Assembly: GCA_964396715.1 (NCBI GenBank)
Contig: CAYNFQ010000002.1
Coordinates: 26,465-90,464, forward strand
Reading direction: 5' to 3'
From: CAYNFQ01 sp964396715
Lineage (GTDB): Bacteria; Patescibacteriota; Microgenomatia; Daviesbacterales; UBA10151
Length of the DNA stretch: 64,000 nucleotides
The notes beneath the pieces are model-generated. The model was not told the origin of the DNA, did no database searches, and worked only from the letters and a program-made list of their open reading frames with translations. Below are positions 24,010 through 31,388 of this stretch, one piece after another; the first letter of the stretch is position 1; the number at the start of each line of letters is the position of its first letter. A program made the position numbers and the translations under genes.

Positions 24010-25833
24010 ATGAAACTGAAAAAACTCATTGTTTTGAGTCTCCTCTTATTTAGCTTTTTCTATTCCCCCGAATCAATTTTTGCTGAAGCCAAAATTGATT
24101 CATCTTTAGGCCCTCCGGCAGGCATAATACCTAAACTGCCACAAACTGCCAATGATCCTGAACTTCTGAATGGCCGTGTTTATCCTAATTGGGGCCCTCC
24201 TTGCCAAAGATACACTTACTCGGTTGTTTACCGCGACAAAGAGGGAAGAAAGCCGGAGTATATGAAGATTTACTTTAACGGCAAAATGATTGACATGCAA
24301 AAGGAAAACCAAAGCGACAATGATTACAAAAAAGGGGTGAAATATATTTATAAATATGTGCCCAATAAAATCGATTCCAACTTTTACTATTTTGAGGCCT
24401 CAAATGGGCTGGGGAAAGCTCGCGCCTCAATTATTGATTCACCTGACAATGGCCCGGTACTATTTGAGAGTGCTTTTGATAAAAACGAAATTGCCGTTGT
24501 TGATAAGCAAACAGGTAAAAAAGTGTTAAGTTTTCCTACAGGAAAAGAGTGGATTGGAGGGGTAGCTTTATCTGATGATGGAAAGTTATTGGCAGTTAAA
24601 ACTTCACAGCATGTTTATCTTTTTGATACTTCAAAACCAAATAAGCCTTTATGGCAGTTTAACTGCGAACAATGCAGAATTGGTGAAGATGTCAAGGGCG
24701 GGGTTGATATTTCCGGCGATGGGTCAAAAATCATTGCCGCTTTTGGGGAAAAGGTGGCGCTTTTTTATAAATCAAGCAGTAAACCCATCTGGATATATTC
24801 CGGCGGAAATTCTTATAATGTGGCCATCTCCAAAGATGGAAAATACATGGCCGCAGCCACAGCTGGAGATGAAGCAGACCTTAATGCAAACCTGATTATT
24901 TTATGGAATGGCAAAAGCGAAAAACCGCTTTGGCAATACCATGCTGCCGGCAATTTCCATGATGTTTCACTGTCTGATGATGGCAGTTTTATCACCGGAT
25001 CAACCGGTTGTCCGGACAGACGTTTTTACCTTTTTTCTAAAGACTCCAATAAGCCGATAATAAGAACAGAACCATTAACCCGCGACTCGCCTGTTCATCG
25101 GGCAAAAATATCAGCTGATGGAATGCTGACGGCAGTTGGCAGTGAGGCAGATGACGGCGCGGTGTTTCTTTTTTCCAAAGATTCCAAAAATCCGGTTTGG
25201 AAATTCTCAACACCCCAGCGGAGTTCTGTCAGAGCCTTAAACTTTACTCCCAATGGTAAATATATCGGGGCGGCCACTTTTGGCGGAGATGCCTATATTT
25301 TTGACAAAGATAAAAATAGCCCGATTGCTTCTTGGAAAGTAAATGCATCTTTGGGGGGTATAGATATTGCCGATGATGGCAGTTTCATTGCAACAGGCGG
25401 AACCGACAGCAAGCTTCACATTTTTGATAAAAATTCAAAAAAAGAGATAACAATTCCTTTTAGCGAATACATTGAAGAAATAGATATTTCGGCAAACGGC
25501 AAATATATTGCGGCAGGAACAGGTGGATCTGTTTACTTTTTTGAGACCTACATATCCCAAGACCGGGAACAGGTTTTTGACTGCTCAAAAGTAATTGAGC
25601 CCACTTCGGAAAGCCAAATGATAGGTGGAGGGAGTTTCGGTGAACCAGGCCAATTAAGTTTTTGGGGAAGAATTGTCAGGTTTGTTAAAAATTTATTTGT
25701 AAAGAGTGAGAACTCCCCACCAGAACAGGCATTTCCCAAAGGCGAAGAAAGTGTCTGCGGCAATGATCTGTGTGAACCTTCCTTGGGTGAGACGAGGGAA
25801 AATTGTCCTAAGGATTGTACAGGTGAAGATTAA
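24010..25833 (+). CDS. secreted WD40-like propeller with Cys-rich tail
   Basis: A signal peptide (residues 1-25) precedes an N-terminal domain of about 130 residues and seven or more WD40-like blades with repeating SDDGKLLAVKTS, SKDGKYMAAATAGDE, SDDGSFITGSTG, SADGMLTAVGSE and TPNGKYIGAATFGGD. A hydrophobic/basic stretch and the C-terminal knot CGNDLCEPSLGETRENCPKD follow, a six-Cys motif seen at the ends of surface proteins in this group. Its start lies 1 nt after the upstream stop. It is likely a surface-exposed binding protein. Confidence 0.8.
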   Translation: MKLKKLIVLSLLLFSFFYSPESIFAEAKIDSSLGPPAGIIPKLPQTANDPELLNGRVYPNWGPPCQRYTYSVVYRDKEGRKPEYMKIYFNGKMIDMQKENQSDNDYKKGVKYIYKYVPNKIDSNFYYFEASNGLGKARASIIDSPDNGPVLFESAFDKNEIAVVDKQTGKKVLSFPTGKEWIGGVALSDDGKLLAVKTSQHVYLFDTSKPNKPLWQFNCEQCRIGEDVKGGVDISGDGSKIIAAFGEKVALFYKSSSKPIWIYSGGNSYNVAISKDGKYMAAATAGDEADLNANLIILWNGKSEKPLWQYHAAGNFHDVSLSDDGSFITGSTGCPDRRFYLFSKDSNKPIIRTEPLTRDSPVHRAKISADGMLTAVGSEADDGAVFLFSKDSKNPVWKFSTPQRSSVRALNFTPNGKYIGAATFGGDAYIFDKDKNSPIASWKVNASLGGIDIADDGSFIATGGTDSKLHIFDKNSKKEITIPFSEYIEEIDISANGKYIAAGTGGSVYFFETYISQDREQVFDCSKVIEPTSESQMIGGGSFGEPGQLSFWGRIVRFVKNLFVKSENSPPEQAFPKGEESVCGNDLCEPSLGETRENCPKDCTGED

Positions 25834-26246
25834 ACTTTTCCTTTGCGCCTCAAATATTCAAACCAAAGGTTATAGATAACTATCGGTACTGCCAACACCA
25901 ACAGTATGCTGTAGTGGCTACGAGAACCTAAATATCCAAAATACGGCAACAGAAAGGTGATATATAAATCATAAGTGGCAAAAGCGATAACCAAATTAGT
26001 CAGAACTATCTCTTCCCCTTTTGGCAGGTGCTCAAACCTTTCTGTTATCCAACCAAAGATTCTGACTGCCAAATAAAAAATAGCCAAAGCTATTGGCGCC
26101 AGAACCCATAAAGCATTAATACCGAACGTTTCCACCACAGGTCTCCATAAAGGATTACCCTCTGCTCCTTTTTGATAAGTCAGAAAAGCATCCCAGAAGA
26201 CAAGGAGTGTTAGCAGTAGCCAGCCGATACTTTTGGGCAGTACCAT
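25830..26246 (-). CDS. four-helix integral membrane protein, unknown
   Basis: This 138-residue protein has four hydrophobic segments (IGWLLLTLLVFWDAF, NALWVLAPIALAIFYLAV, TNLVIAFATYDLYITFLLP, SILLVLAVPIVIYNLW). It is short and conserved in style but matches nothing I know. It is convergent with and overlaps the propeller gene by 4 nt. Confidence 0.6.
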   Translation of the reverse strand: MVLPKSIGWLLLTLLVFWDAFLTYQKGAEGNPLWRPVVETFGINALWVLAPIALAIFYLAVRIFGWITERFEHLPKGEEIVLTNLVIAFATYDLYITFLLPYFGYLGSRSHYSILLVLAVPIVIYNLWFEYLRRKGKV

Positions 26247-26292
26247 AATATTCTTTTATTATATCCTATTTTGCTATAATTTAGAGTAAACA

Positions 26293-26414
26293 AGTGCCGG
26301 TTTGACCTGTCGTACGTCGCCAAAGGCTATGCCGACGGCGCGAGAGAGAGGAGCAACAAGTTGTTCTAATTGCTCCTTGAAATAATTTCCAACATAGTCA
26401 ACCAGGCACCGCCA
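26293..26414. ncRNA. candidate structured RNA of unknown family
   Basis: In a gene-free 209-nt gap, GTGCCGGTTTGAC (about 26294-26306) can pair with GTCAACCAGGCAC (about 26397-26409) with two mismatches. Inside lie CGTCG...CGACG (about 26315-26337) and GGAGCAAC...TTGCTCC (about 26350-26376) hairpins. The GC content is higher than the surroundings. It does not show the SRP, 6S or RNase P core motifs I know. The strand is not decided. Confidence 0.4.
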
Positions 26415-26455
26415 CTTTACACATTTAATTTTTAGAGTTACACTTTAAAAAGATT

Positions 26456-27031
26456 ATGCCCCAAGCAACTAAAAAAGTTCAGGCAAAAAAACAGCCGGCT
26501 GATACAGGTCCTCTCCACCCCAAAATCATGGAGGCAGGAGAGGTCAGAACCTTACTTTCCTGGGAAGCGCCATCCAGGCCTTTCAGAAAAAAAGACCGTT
26601 CCTACTATACCACCATTGCCATTATTGTCATGTTACTAATCCTGATAGCCTTTCTTTTTAGGGAATTTCTGCTGATCGGTGCCATTTTGGCTTTAATGTT
26701 TGTAGCATATGTTTTGGCCTTTGTTCCCCCGCACAATATCAAATATAGAATCTCCACCCAAGGAGTAACTATTGGTAATGATTTTTACTTCTGGCATTTT
26801 TTAGATGCTTTTTGGTTTAAGGAAAAAGAAGGTGCAAAAATTTTAATTATTCAGACCAGGTTTAGATTTCCCGGTCAGCTGATGCTGGTACTGGCGGATC
26901 AGGACGAAGAGAAGGTGAAAAAGATTGTGGCTCGCTTTTTGCCATTTGTGGAAGTGCCGTATAAATCCTGGATGGAAAAATGGTCAGAATCTTTGCAGAA
27001 AAACTTCCCGCTGGAAAATATTCACCGTTGA
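26456..27031 (+). CDS. membrane protein with two central helices, unknown
   Basis: This 191-residue protein has a disordered basic N-terminus, two helices (TTIAIIVMLLILIAFLFREF, LIGAILALMFVAYVLAFVPP) and a soluble part with VTIGNDFYFWHFLDAFWF, where PH-like strands can be imagined. Similar layouts are common as hypotheticals in CPR genomes, but I do not know a function. ATG at 26456 has a TTTAAAAAG stretch just upstream. Confidence 0.6.
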   Translation: MPQATKKVQAKKQPADTGPLHPKIMEAGEVRTLLSWEAPSRPFRKKDRSYYTTIAIIVMLLILIAFLFREFLLIGAILALMFVAYVLAFVPPHNIKYRISTQGVTIGNDFYFWHFLDAFWFKEKEGAKILIIQTRFRFPGQLMLVLADQDEEKVKKIVARFLPFVEVPYKSWMEKWSESLQKNFPLENIHR

Positions 27032-27094
27032 CTTTATTAAGATCTTTTGCTAGACTAATTATTAGACCAATAACTAGACTAATAATAGACTGAT
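27028..27094 (+). promoter_or_regulatory. promoter with four iterated operator repeats
   Basis: TAGACYRAT occurs four times at 27051, 27063, 27075 and 27086, spaced 12, 12 and 11 bp, so each site faces one side of the helix. TTGACT (27028-27033) and TAGACT (27051-27056) are 17 nt apart and may be the promoter. The array ends 3 nt before the ATG of the Fic gene. Confidence 0.65.
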
Positions 27095-27097
27095 TCT

Positions 27098-28315
27098 ATG
27101 AATAACATAGCTACACAAAAACCATTTGTACACACCTTTTTATCCCAACTGGTATTTACACCCAGTTTATTGCCATTTACCGATGAGGAAATTAAAAAAG
27201 TAGATAGTCAGTTAGGGGAGTATGAGCAGGTGTTTTTAAACCCGGATATTGAAAGAAACCTGATTAGCAGAAATGAATTATTAGCCTCATTTGCCATCTC
27301 TAAAGCAGAGAATTCCTCCTTAACCTTACAAGAAGCTAAAGATGTCTATAATGTGATCTTGGCTAACAAAGAATACACTTTTATCAGTGATAAACTCAAA
27401 GCAAATCAAAAACTAACAAGGAAAGATTATGAGAAACTGGAGTTTTTCAATATCGCTAAAACCTTCCGCAGTTTAAACCAATCGACGCTAAAAATTGATG
27501 ATGTCGCACCGGATACATTGCGGGATATTCATCACAGTTTAAGTAAAGGGTTAGATATTTTTGCCAAGTATCTACCCGAGTTTACTGTCTATAAAGCTGG
27601 TAGATATAGGGATAATGATTTAATCAGGGTAGGCACATATATTCCAGCCCCGTACAAAGAAATTGAAAAAGGCGTAGAGGAATTACTAAGCTGGTTTAAA
27701 GAACATAAAACAATTACTGGTGTGGCGCTGTTTCATACTGCGCTTTATGCACTCCATGCCTTTAATAATGGGAATAAAAGGGTTTGTAGGGTTTTAGAGC
27801 ACCTTTTTTTCCGTGATCTGGGTATTAATCAAAAAAACCTTTATAGCACCTCATACTATTACCATAAGCAGAAAGAGAGGTATTATAAATACCTGTTATA
27901 TTCCCTTGAGAGGAAGAACCTAAACCACTTTGTTTCTTTTGTCCAGGAAGCACTGGTACTGTCTATGATTGATGTGGTGAAACTGAGTCTTGAAGCAAAA
28001 CGGAATGAGTTTCTTGAAAGACAAGATGCTGAAACCCAAATTAAATCAATTCTTAAGCCATTAATAAAACGGTCTGAGCTGCAGTTTAAGAATCTCTTCA
28101 AACACAGTAAAGGCAAAATTGCCAGACAAACATTTGTTAATTACCTACAAAGGGTAACTAATGAGGGAATAATTACAAAACGGGAAGCAGGTAGAACTAC
28201 ATATTATGGTTTTAATCTCAAGACTCCACAGCCAGAGGAAGAAACATTGAAAGAATGGCTTACGTTTGCCAAAGAAAGACTCCCCTTTATACCTGATGAT
28301 ATAAAATTAATGTGA
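27098..28315 (+). CDS. Fic-domain protein with C-terminal winged helix
   Basis: The Fic core has HAFNNGNKRVCR (about 227-238), a variant of HxFx(D/N)GNGRxxR with Lys for the second Gly. An N-terminal inhibitor-like helix has AISKAENSSLTL. The C-terminus (about 320-380) reads as a winged helix (KIARQTFVNYLQRVTNEGII, TYYGFN). Fic proteins AMPylate targets, and the inhibitor helix restrains this. The winged helix may bind the iterated repeats upstream. The G-to-K change may alter or abolish catalysis. Confidence 0.8.
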   Translation: MNNIATQKPFVHTFLSQLVFTPSLLPFTDEEIKKVDSQLGEYEQVFLNPDIERNLISRNELLASFAISKAENSSLTLQEAKDVYNVILANKEYTFISDKLKANQKLTRKDYEKLEFFNIAKTFRSLNQSTLKIDDVAPDTLRDIHHSLSKGLDIFAKYLPEFTVYKAGRYRDNDLIRVGTYIPAPYKEIEKGVEELLSWFKEHKTITGVALFHTALYALHAFNNGNKRVCRVLEHLFFRDLGINQKNLYSTSYYYHKQKERYYKYLLYSLERKNLNHFVSFVQEALVLSMIDVVKLSLEAKRNEFLERQDAETQIKSILKPLIKRSELQFKNLFKHSKGKIARQTFVNYLQRVTNEGIITKREAGRTTYYGFNLKTPQPEEETLKEWLTFAKERLPFIPDDIKLM

Positions 28316-28385
28316 TTTCACGGAAAAAATTTAGTCCGGAAAATTGTTTAAAGTTTCCAGCTACAGTATAATCTACAGCGTATAA

Positions 28386-28457
28386 GCCCTCGTAGGCTAA
28401 CGGATAAACCTCGAGCTTGCGGAGTTCGTAATGTGGGTTCGATTCCCGCCGAGGGCG
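28386..28457 (+). tRNA. tRNA-Arg (anticodon GCG)
   Basis: Acceptor GCCCTCG (28386-28392) pairs with CGAGGGC (28450-28456). The anticodon stem CGAGC/GTTCG encloses TTGCGGA, giving GCG. The T-arm is GTGGG TTCGATT CCCGC. The D-stem has one C-A mismatch. Most bacteria use ACG (inosine) here, so a GCG tRNA is unusual. CCA is not encoded. Confidence 0.8.
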
Positions 28458-28462
28458 CTTAA

Positions 28463-28544
28463 GGAGGGTGGACTGGACGGTAAAGTAATGGTTTCGAAAA
28501 CCATCGGGCGTAAGCCCTAGCAGGTTCGACTCCTGCACCCTCCG
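28463..28544 (+). tRNA. tRNA-Ser (anticodon CGA)
   Basis: Acceptor GGAGGGT (28463-28469) pairs with ACCCTCC (28537-28543), discriminator G. The anticodon loop TTCGAAA has flanks ATGGT/ACCAT. A long variable arm (GGGCGTAAGCCC) is present. It lies 5 nt after tRNA-Arg, so the two are probably co-transcribed. Confidence 0.95.
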
Positions 28545-28561
28545 CTACATCAGCTAAGTGA

Positions 28562-28786
28562 TTAAAATGTGGTGGTTTGCGAATATATGGGATTTAACAA
28601 TAAAATTAGTATGAGAGAAATAACCATTAAAACTAATGGTAGAGAAATAACAATTTTAACCCATGTTGGCCATCTTATCTTCCAAAACCACATCACGATT
28701 ATCCCAATAGGATAAAGAAATACCAACAGTAATACTGTCACTAGCATTCTGGTATCTGTAGATACTTCATTTTGTGGCTGTGTCAT
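28562..28786 (-). CDS. small two-helix membrane protein
   Basis: This 74-residue protein has helices MLVTVLLLVFLYPIGIIVMW and VKIVISLPLVLMVISLILIL. Similar small Trp/Pro-containing two-helix proteins are common in this group. Function unknown. Confidence 0.6.
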   Translation of the reverse strand: MTQPQNEVSTDTRMLVTVLLLVFLYPIGIIVMWFWKIRWPTWVKIVISLPLVLMVISLILILLLNPIYSQTTTF

Positions 28787-28893
28787 TTAAGTTTAATTAT
28801 CGATTAAGCGTAACCTAATGTCAAACATGATTTTGTCCAGTAATCTGTAATCAGAATCCTTGACAAGCTGTAATAATCCTGTAATTATTATAT

Positions 28894-29088
28894 ATGAAAC
28901 AACTGATTGCTGATGAAGAATTTGTTAGTATCCAGCAAGCTCAAGCTCGTTTAACTAGAATAATTAAAGAGGCAGAGAGAAAAGGTAAAATACTTAGGAT
29001 TATGAGAAATAATGAATCTTTAGGGGTACTTATTCCAAATAAAATCTTCTTAAAATTTGTTAAACTTCTGGAGACTTTATCCGTATAA
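28894..29088 (+). CDS. Phd-like antitoxin-type protein, copy 1
   Basis: This 64-residue protein has Phd/YefM-like features: SIQQAQARLTRIIKEAERKG, then KILRIMRNNESLGVLIPNKI. No toxin follows. It is nearly identical to the protein at 29995-30186, and both are followed at once by a Nudix start, intact only in the second copy. Promoter TTGACA (28860-28865) and an AT-rich -10 precede it. Confidence 0.65.
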   Translation: MKQLIADEEFVSIQQAQARLTRIIKEAERKGKILRIMRNNESLGVLIPNKIFLKFVKLLETLSV

Positions 29089-29089
29089 A

Positions 29090-29117
29090 ATGAAAAGAGA
29101 ATTTTCTGCCAGTGGGT
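29090..29117 (+). pseudogene. truncated Nudix start (duplicated)
   Basis: ATGAAAAGAGAATTTTCTGC and the following bases match the first codons of the intact Nudix gene at 30188 and then stop matching where the PIN/AbrB cassette begins. This shows that the Phd-like/Nudix pair was duplicated and that copy 1 lost its Nudix body. Confidence 0.7.
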
Positions 29118-29519
29118 TTATTTTTCCAGTCTTTCAATTTGGGGAAATTTATCAAAATCCTCATCAAAAGAATAAATTTGCTTGACTTTTTTCTTCTGCA
29201 TAAAGACTGCATTATAGGCATCAGTTAAACTAATATTTTTCTCAACATAGTATTCAAAGATGATATCTAAAAGACCTTTTTGCTCTACAAGCACATTTTC
29301 CAAATGAAAAATAGGCAGCAATTTCTCGGCAATTTCTTTTTTGGGTAATTTAATGGAATTTTGCAATACAAATACTACCTCAAGAATAGTGGGCCAGGAA
29401 ATATAAACTTTGACCTCGCCCCTGTCAATTTTTTCAATAATCTCTTCTGCTTTAGGAGAATAAATAGGGTGATCTTTGAGAATAAACCTAAGAATGATGT
29501 TTGTGTCTAAAAATATCAT
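29118..29519 (-). CDS. PIN-domain toxin
   Basis: This 133-residue protein starts MIFLDTNIILRFILKDHP (Asp5, Asn7). Glu lies in PTILEVVFVLQ (about 46) and LTDAYNAVFMQKKKV has Asp about 100. SFDEDFDKFP matches the terminal Asp motif of PIN nucleases. Its ATG overlaps the upstream antitoxin stop by 4 nt. Confidence 0.85.
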   Translation of the reverse strand: MIFLDTNIILRFILKDHPIYSPKAEEIIEKIDRGEVKVYISWPTILEVVFVLQNSIKLPKKEIAEKLLPIFHLENVLVEQKGLLDIIFEYYVEKNISLTDAYNAVFMQKKKVKQIYSFDEDFDKFPQIERLEK

Positions 29520-29806
29520 CTATTTTTACTTTTTAAATCTCTCTCCACAGCAGCTTCAGGCCAAACCTGTTCTTCCTTTTTGATAATTTTATAAATGTCA
29601 TCTGTTTTCTTATATTTAATCCTTGGTTTTAAAGAGCCATAAAGCGACATGATGGAGAATTTTTTAGCCGGTTTTAATTGAGCTGCTTTCTTGCCTGTTA
29701 GACTGAATTTAACCTGATCGCCTCTTTTTAAGCCTAAGGTTCTTCTAATGAGAGAGGGAATTGTGACTTGCCCTTTTTGAGTAACGGTGGTAAGTTGTAT
29801 CTGCAT
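29516..29806 (-). CDS. AbrB-type antitoxin
   Basis: This 96-residue protein starts with TTVTQKGQVTIPSLIRRTLG and RGDQVKFSLTGKKAAQLKP, the swapped-hairpin fold. An acidic/basic tail (KIIKKEEQVWPEAAVERDLK) follows. It forms a cassette with the PIN toxin, lying between duplicated Phd-like/Nudix segments. Confidence 0.85.
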   Translation of the reverse strand: MQIQLTTVTQKGQVTIPSLIRRTLGLKRGDQVKFSLTGKKAAQLKPAKKFSIMSLYGSLKPRIKYKKTDDIYKIIKKEEQVWPEAAVERDLKSKNR

Positions 29807-29844
29807 AGTAATACCTATTTTATAGTAATACTAAATGTTTGTCA

Positions 29845-29945
29845 ATCCTTCAACCCTTCAATAAAATTCAGGGTTGTCCTGAGGGATTCGAAGGACAACA
29901 AGTTCAGGATTGACCCTGAGTGGAATCGAATGGGTCAATGGTATA
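29845..29945. repeat. CCCTGAGTGGAATCGAA-type dispersed repeat cluster
   Basis: Two related units lie here: GTCCTGAGGGATTCGAAGGAC (21 nt, 29875-29895) and GACCCTGAGTGGAATCGAA (from about 29911) followed by TGGGTC. Each is a near-palindrome. Sister words occur near 1012, 20740 and, reversed, 63196. The repeat lies between the TA cassette and the promoter at 29939. Confidence 0.6.
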
Positions 29946-29947
29946 AT
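29939..29947 (+). promoter_or_regulatory. extended -10, possibly upstream of the Phd-like/Nudix operon
   Basis: TGGTATAAT is a near-consensus extended -10. A second possible promoter, TTGACA at about 29958 with TAATAA 16 nt on, is the one shared with copy 1. Confidence 0.45.
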
Positions 29948-29994
29948 GCTTGGATGCTTGACAAACTGTAAGGATTCTGTAATAATTATTACAT

Positions 29995-30186
29995 ATGAGA
30001 CAATTAATCGCTGATGAAGAATTTATCAGTATACAGCAAGCTCAAGCTGGTTTAACAAAAATAATTAAAGAAGCAGAGAGAAAAGGTAAGATATTGAGGA
30101 TTATGAGAAATAATGAATCTTTAGGGGTACTTATTCCAAATAAAATCTTCTTAAAATTTGTAAAACTTCTGGAATCTTTATCTTAA
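29995..30186 (+). CDS. Phd-like antitoxin-type protein, copy 2
   Basis: This 63-residue protein differs from the 28894 copy at only a few positions (IQQAQAGLTKIIKEAERKGK). It lies 1 nt before the Nudix gene. Without a toxin partner it may regulate that gene or neutralise a toxin elsewhere; this is a guess. Confidence 0.65.
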   Translation: MRQLIADEEFISIQQAQAGLTKIIKEAERKGKILRIMRNNESLGVLIPNKIFLKFVKLLESLS

Positions 30187-30187
30187 T

Positions 30188-30592
30188 ATGAAACGGGAAT
30201 TTTCTGCTGGTGGAATAGTTTTTAATGAGGCTGGTCAAGTGCTTTTGACCAAGCATTCTCAAAATCACCACTGGAGTTTTCCCAAGGGTTTAATTGACCC
30301 CGGACAAACTTCCGAGCAGGCAGCCTTAAGAGAGGTCAAAGAAGAAGGTGGGGTGGAAGCGCAAATTTTAGGCAAAGTTGGTTATTCAAAGTATGTTTAT
30401 AGCCATAAAGGTGAGAAGATCTTTAAAGTGGTGACTTATTTTTTAATGAAATATTTATCCGGTGATCCCAAGGATCATGACTGGGAAGTTGAGGAAGCTG
30501 GTTGGTTTGAGGTTGATGAAGCGTTAAAGCAACTAACTTTTTCTCAAGACAAAGCATTATTTAAAAAAGCTCTTCAAATATATGGCAAGTGA
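30188..30592 (+). CDS. Nudix hydrolase
   Basis: The complete Nudix box spans residues 36-58, with GLIDPGQTSEQAALREV followed by KEEGG. The N-terminus REFSAGGIVFNEAGQVLLT and the HHWSFPKG motif suggest a diadenosine-polyphosphate- or NTP-cleaving member like RppH/MutT, but the substrate cannot be told. The last codons overlap the start of the methyltransferase gene by 11 nt. Confidence 0.9.
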   Translation: MKREFSAGGIVFNEAGQVLLTKHSQNHHWSFPKGLIDPGQTSEQAALREVKEEGGVEAQILGKVGYSKYVYSHKGEKIFKVVTYFLMKYLSGDPKDHDWEVEEAGWFEVDEALKQLTFSQDKALFKKALQIYGK

Positions 30593-31220
30593 CCAATTTG
30601 TATCTCGTGGTGGGGAGAAGCTTCAGGCAGCAATTGAAAATTGGAAGCTAAATTTGGAAAATTTGACTTGTTTGGATGTGGGTTCCTCTACTGGCGGATT
30701 TGTGGATTGCCTTTTGCAAAATGGGGCCAAAAAAGTTTATGCCCTGGATACTGCATATGGGGAATTAGCCTGGAAACTTCGCAATGATGAAAGAGTGGTA
30801 GTAATGGAGCGAGTCAATATCCTGCATCTTGAAAGCCTTCCTTCTTCCGTCATGGCGAGGAGTATAGCGACGAAGCAATCTAGAAAAGAGATTACCACGC
30901 TTCCTGTGGTCGCTCGCAATGACAATGTGAGAGTGGACTTAATTACTATAGATGCTGGCTGGACAAAATTAGAGTTGGTTTTACCTGTTGTAAAAAAGTT
31001 TTTAAAGCCAGGTGGCACAATTATTGCATTAGTTAAACCGCACTATGAAGCTGATAAGAAGTTGCTGGTAAAAGGGGTTTTGACTCCAGAAATTGCAGAA
31101 CAAGTTAAAAATGAGGTTTTGAAATGGTTACAGGTTTTAGGTTTTAGGTTACAGGGTGAAATGGAATCTCCGATTTTAGGTGGGGGAGGGAATAAGGAAT
31201 ATTTACTTCTAATTAGCTAG
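30582..31220 (+). CDS. TlyA-like rRNA methyltransferase (no S4 domain)
   Basis: The FtsJ-like fold has SAM motif LDVGSSTGGFVDCLLQNGA (residues 31-49), YALDTAYGELAWKLRNDERV, and VDLITIDAGWTKLELVLP. TlyA methylates 2'-O of rRNA cytidines. The usual N-terminal S4 domain (about 60 residues) is absent and the protein starts at VSRGGEKLQ. About 25 residues (MARSIATKQSRKEI onward) come from an in-frame palindromic repeat inserted at 30848-30923, just before the strand that should hold the catalytic region. The VLGFRLQGE segment is coded by TTTTAGGTTTTAGG words. Confidence 0.8.
   Translation: MASDQFVSRGGEKLQAAIENWKLNLENLTCLDVGSSTGGFVDCLLQNGAKKVYALDTAYGELAWKLRNDERVVVMERVNILHLESLPSSVMARSIATKQSRKEITTLPVVARNDNVRVDLITIDAGWTKLELVLPVVKKFLKPGGTIIALVKPHYEADKKLLVKGVLTPEIAEQVKNEVLKWLQVLGFRLQGEMESPILGGGGNKEYLLLIS
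30848..30923. repeat. 76-bp palindromic repeat inserted in frame in a CDS
   Basis: Arms CGTCATGGCGAGGAG (left) and CGCTCGCAATGAC (right) flank GCGACGAAGCAATCT and AGATTACCACGC. The layout matches the widespread bacterial repeat in which CATTGCGAGGAG and CTCGCAATGAC arms flank GAAGCAATCTC. It keeps the TlyA-like frame open. Only the right arm contains the exact GCAATGAC. Confidence 0.8.
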
Positions 31221-31307
31221 CGGAGAGGGAGGGATTTGAACCCTCGATACCCTTGCGGATATGCGATCTTTCCAAGATCGTGCACTAGGCCACTATGCGA
31301 CCTCTCC
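31221..31307 (-). tRNA. tRNA-Ser (anticodon GGA)
   Basis: On the minus strand GGAGAGG (31307-31301) pairs with CCTCTCC (31228-31222), discriminator G. The anticodon loop TTGGAAA has GGA, with stem GATC-type flanks. The long variable arm (ATCCGCAAGGGTAT) is class II. Confidence 0.95.
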
Positions 31308-31335
31308 AGGTTTCCATATTATACCAATCCAAGGC

Positions 31336-31372
31336 TTGACAAGCTAGAATGCATATATTAGTATGTACATAC
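31336..31372 (+). promoter_or_regulatory. promoter and palindromic operator of the BrnTA pair
   Basis: TTGACA (31336-31341), 17 nt, TAGTAT (31359-31364). GTATGTACATAC (31361-31372) is a perfect 12-bp palindrome overlapping the -10. It is well placed for autorepression by the CopG-like antitoxin. Confidence 0.7.
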
Positions 31373-31388
31373 CAAAGATGTACTAGAT

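Noticed and set aside
26293..26414. SRP (4.5S) RNA
   Set aside because: The conserved GGAAGGAAGCAGCC-type loop is absent.
28287..28538. Minus-strand ORF with RESNPHYELRK and LNLLGL-type words
   Set aside because: It is the antisense of the tRNA-Arg and tRNA-Ser genes; such peptides are a classic tRNA artefact.
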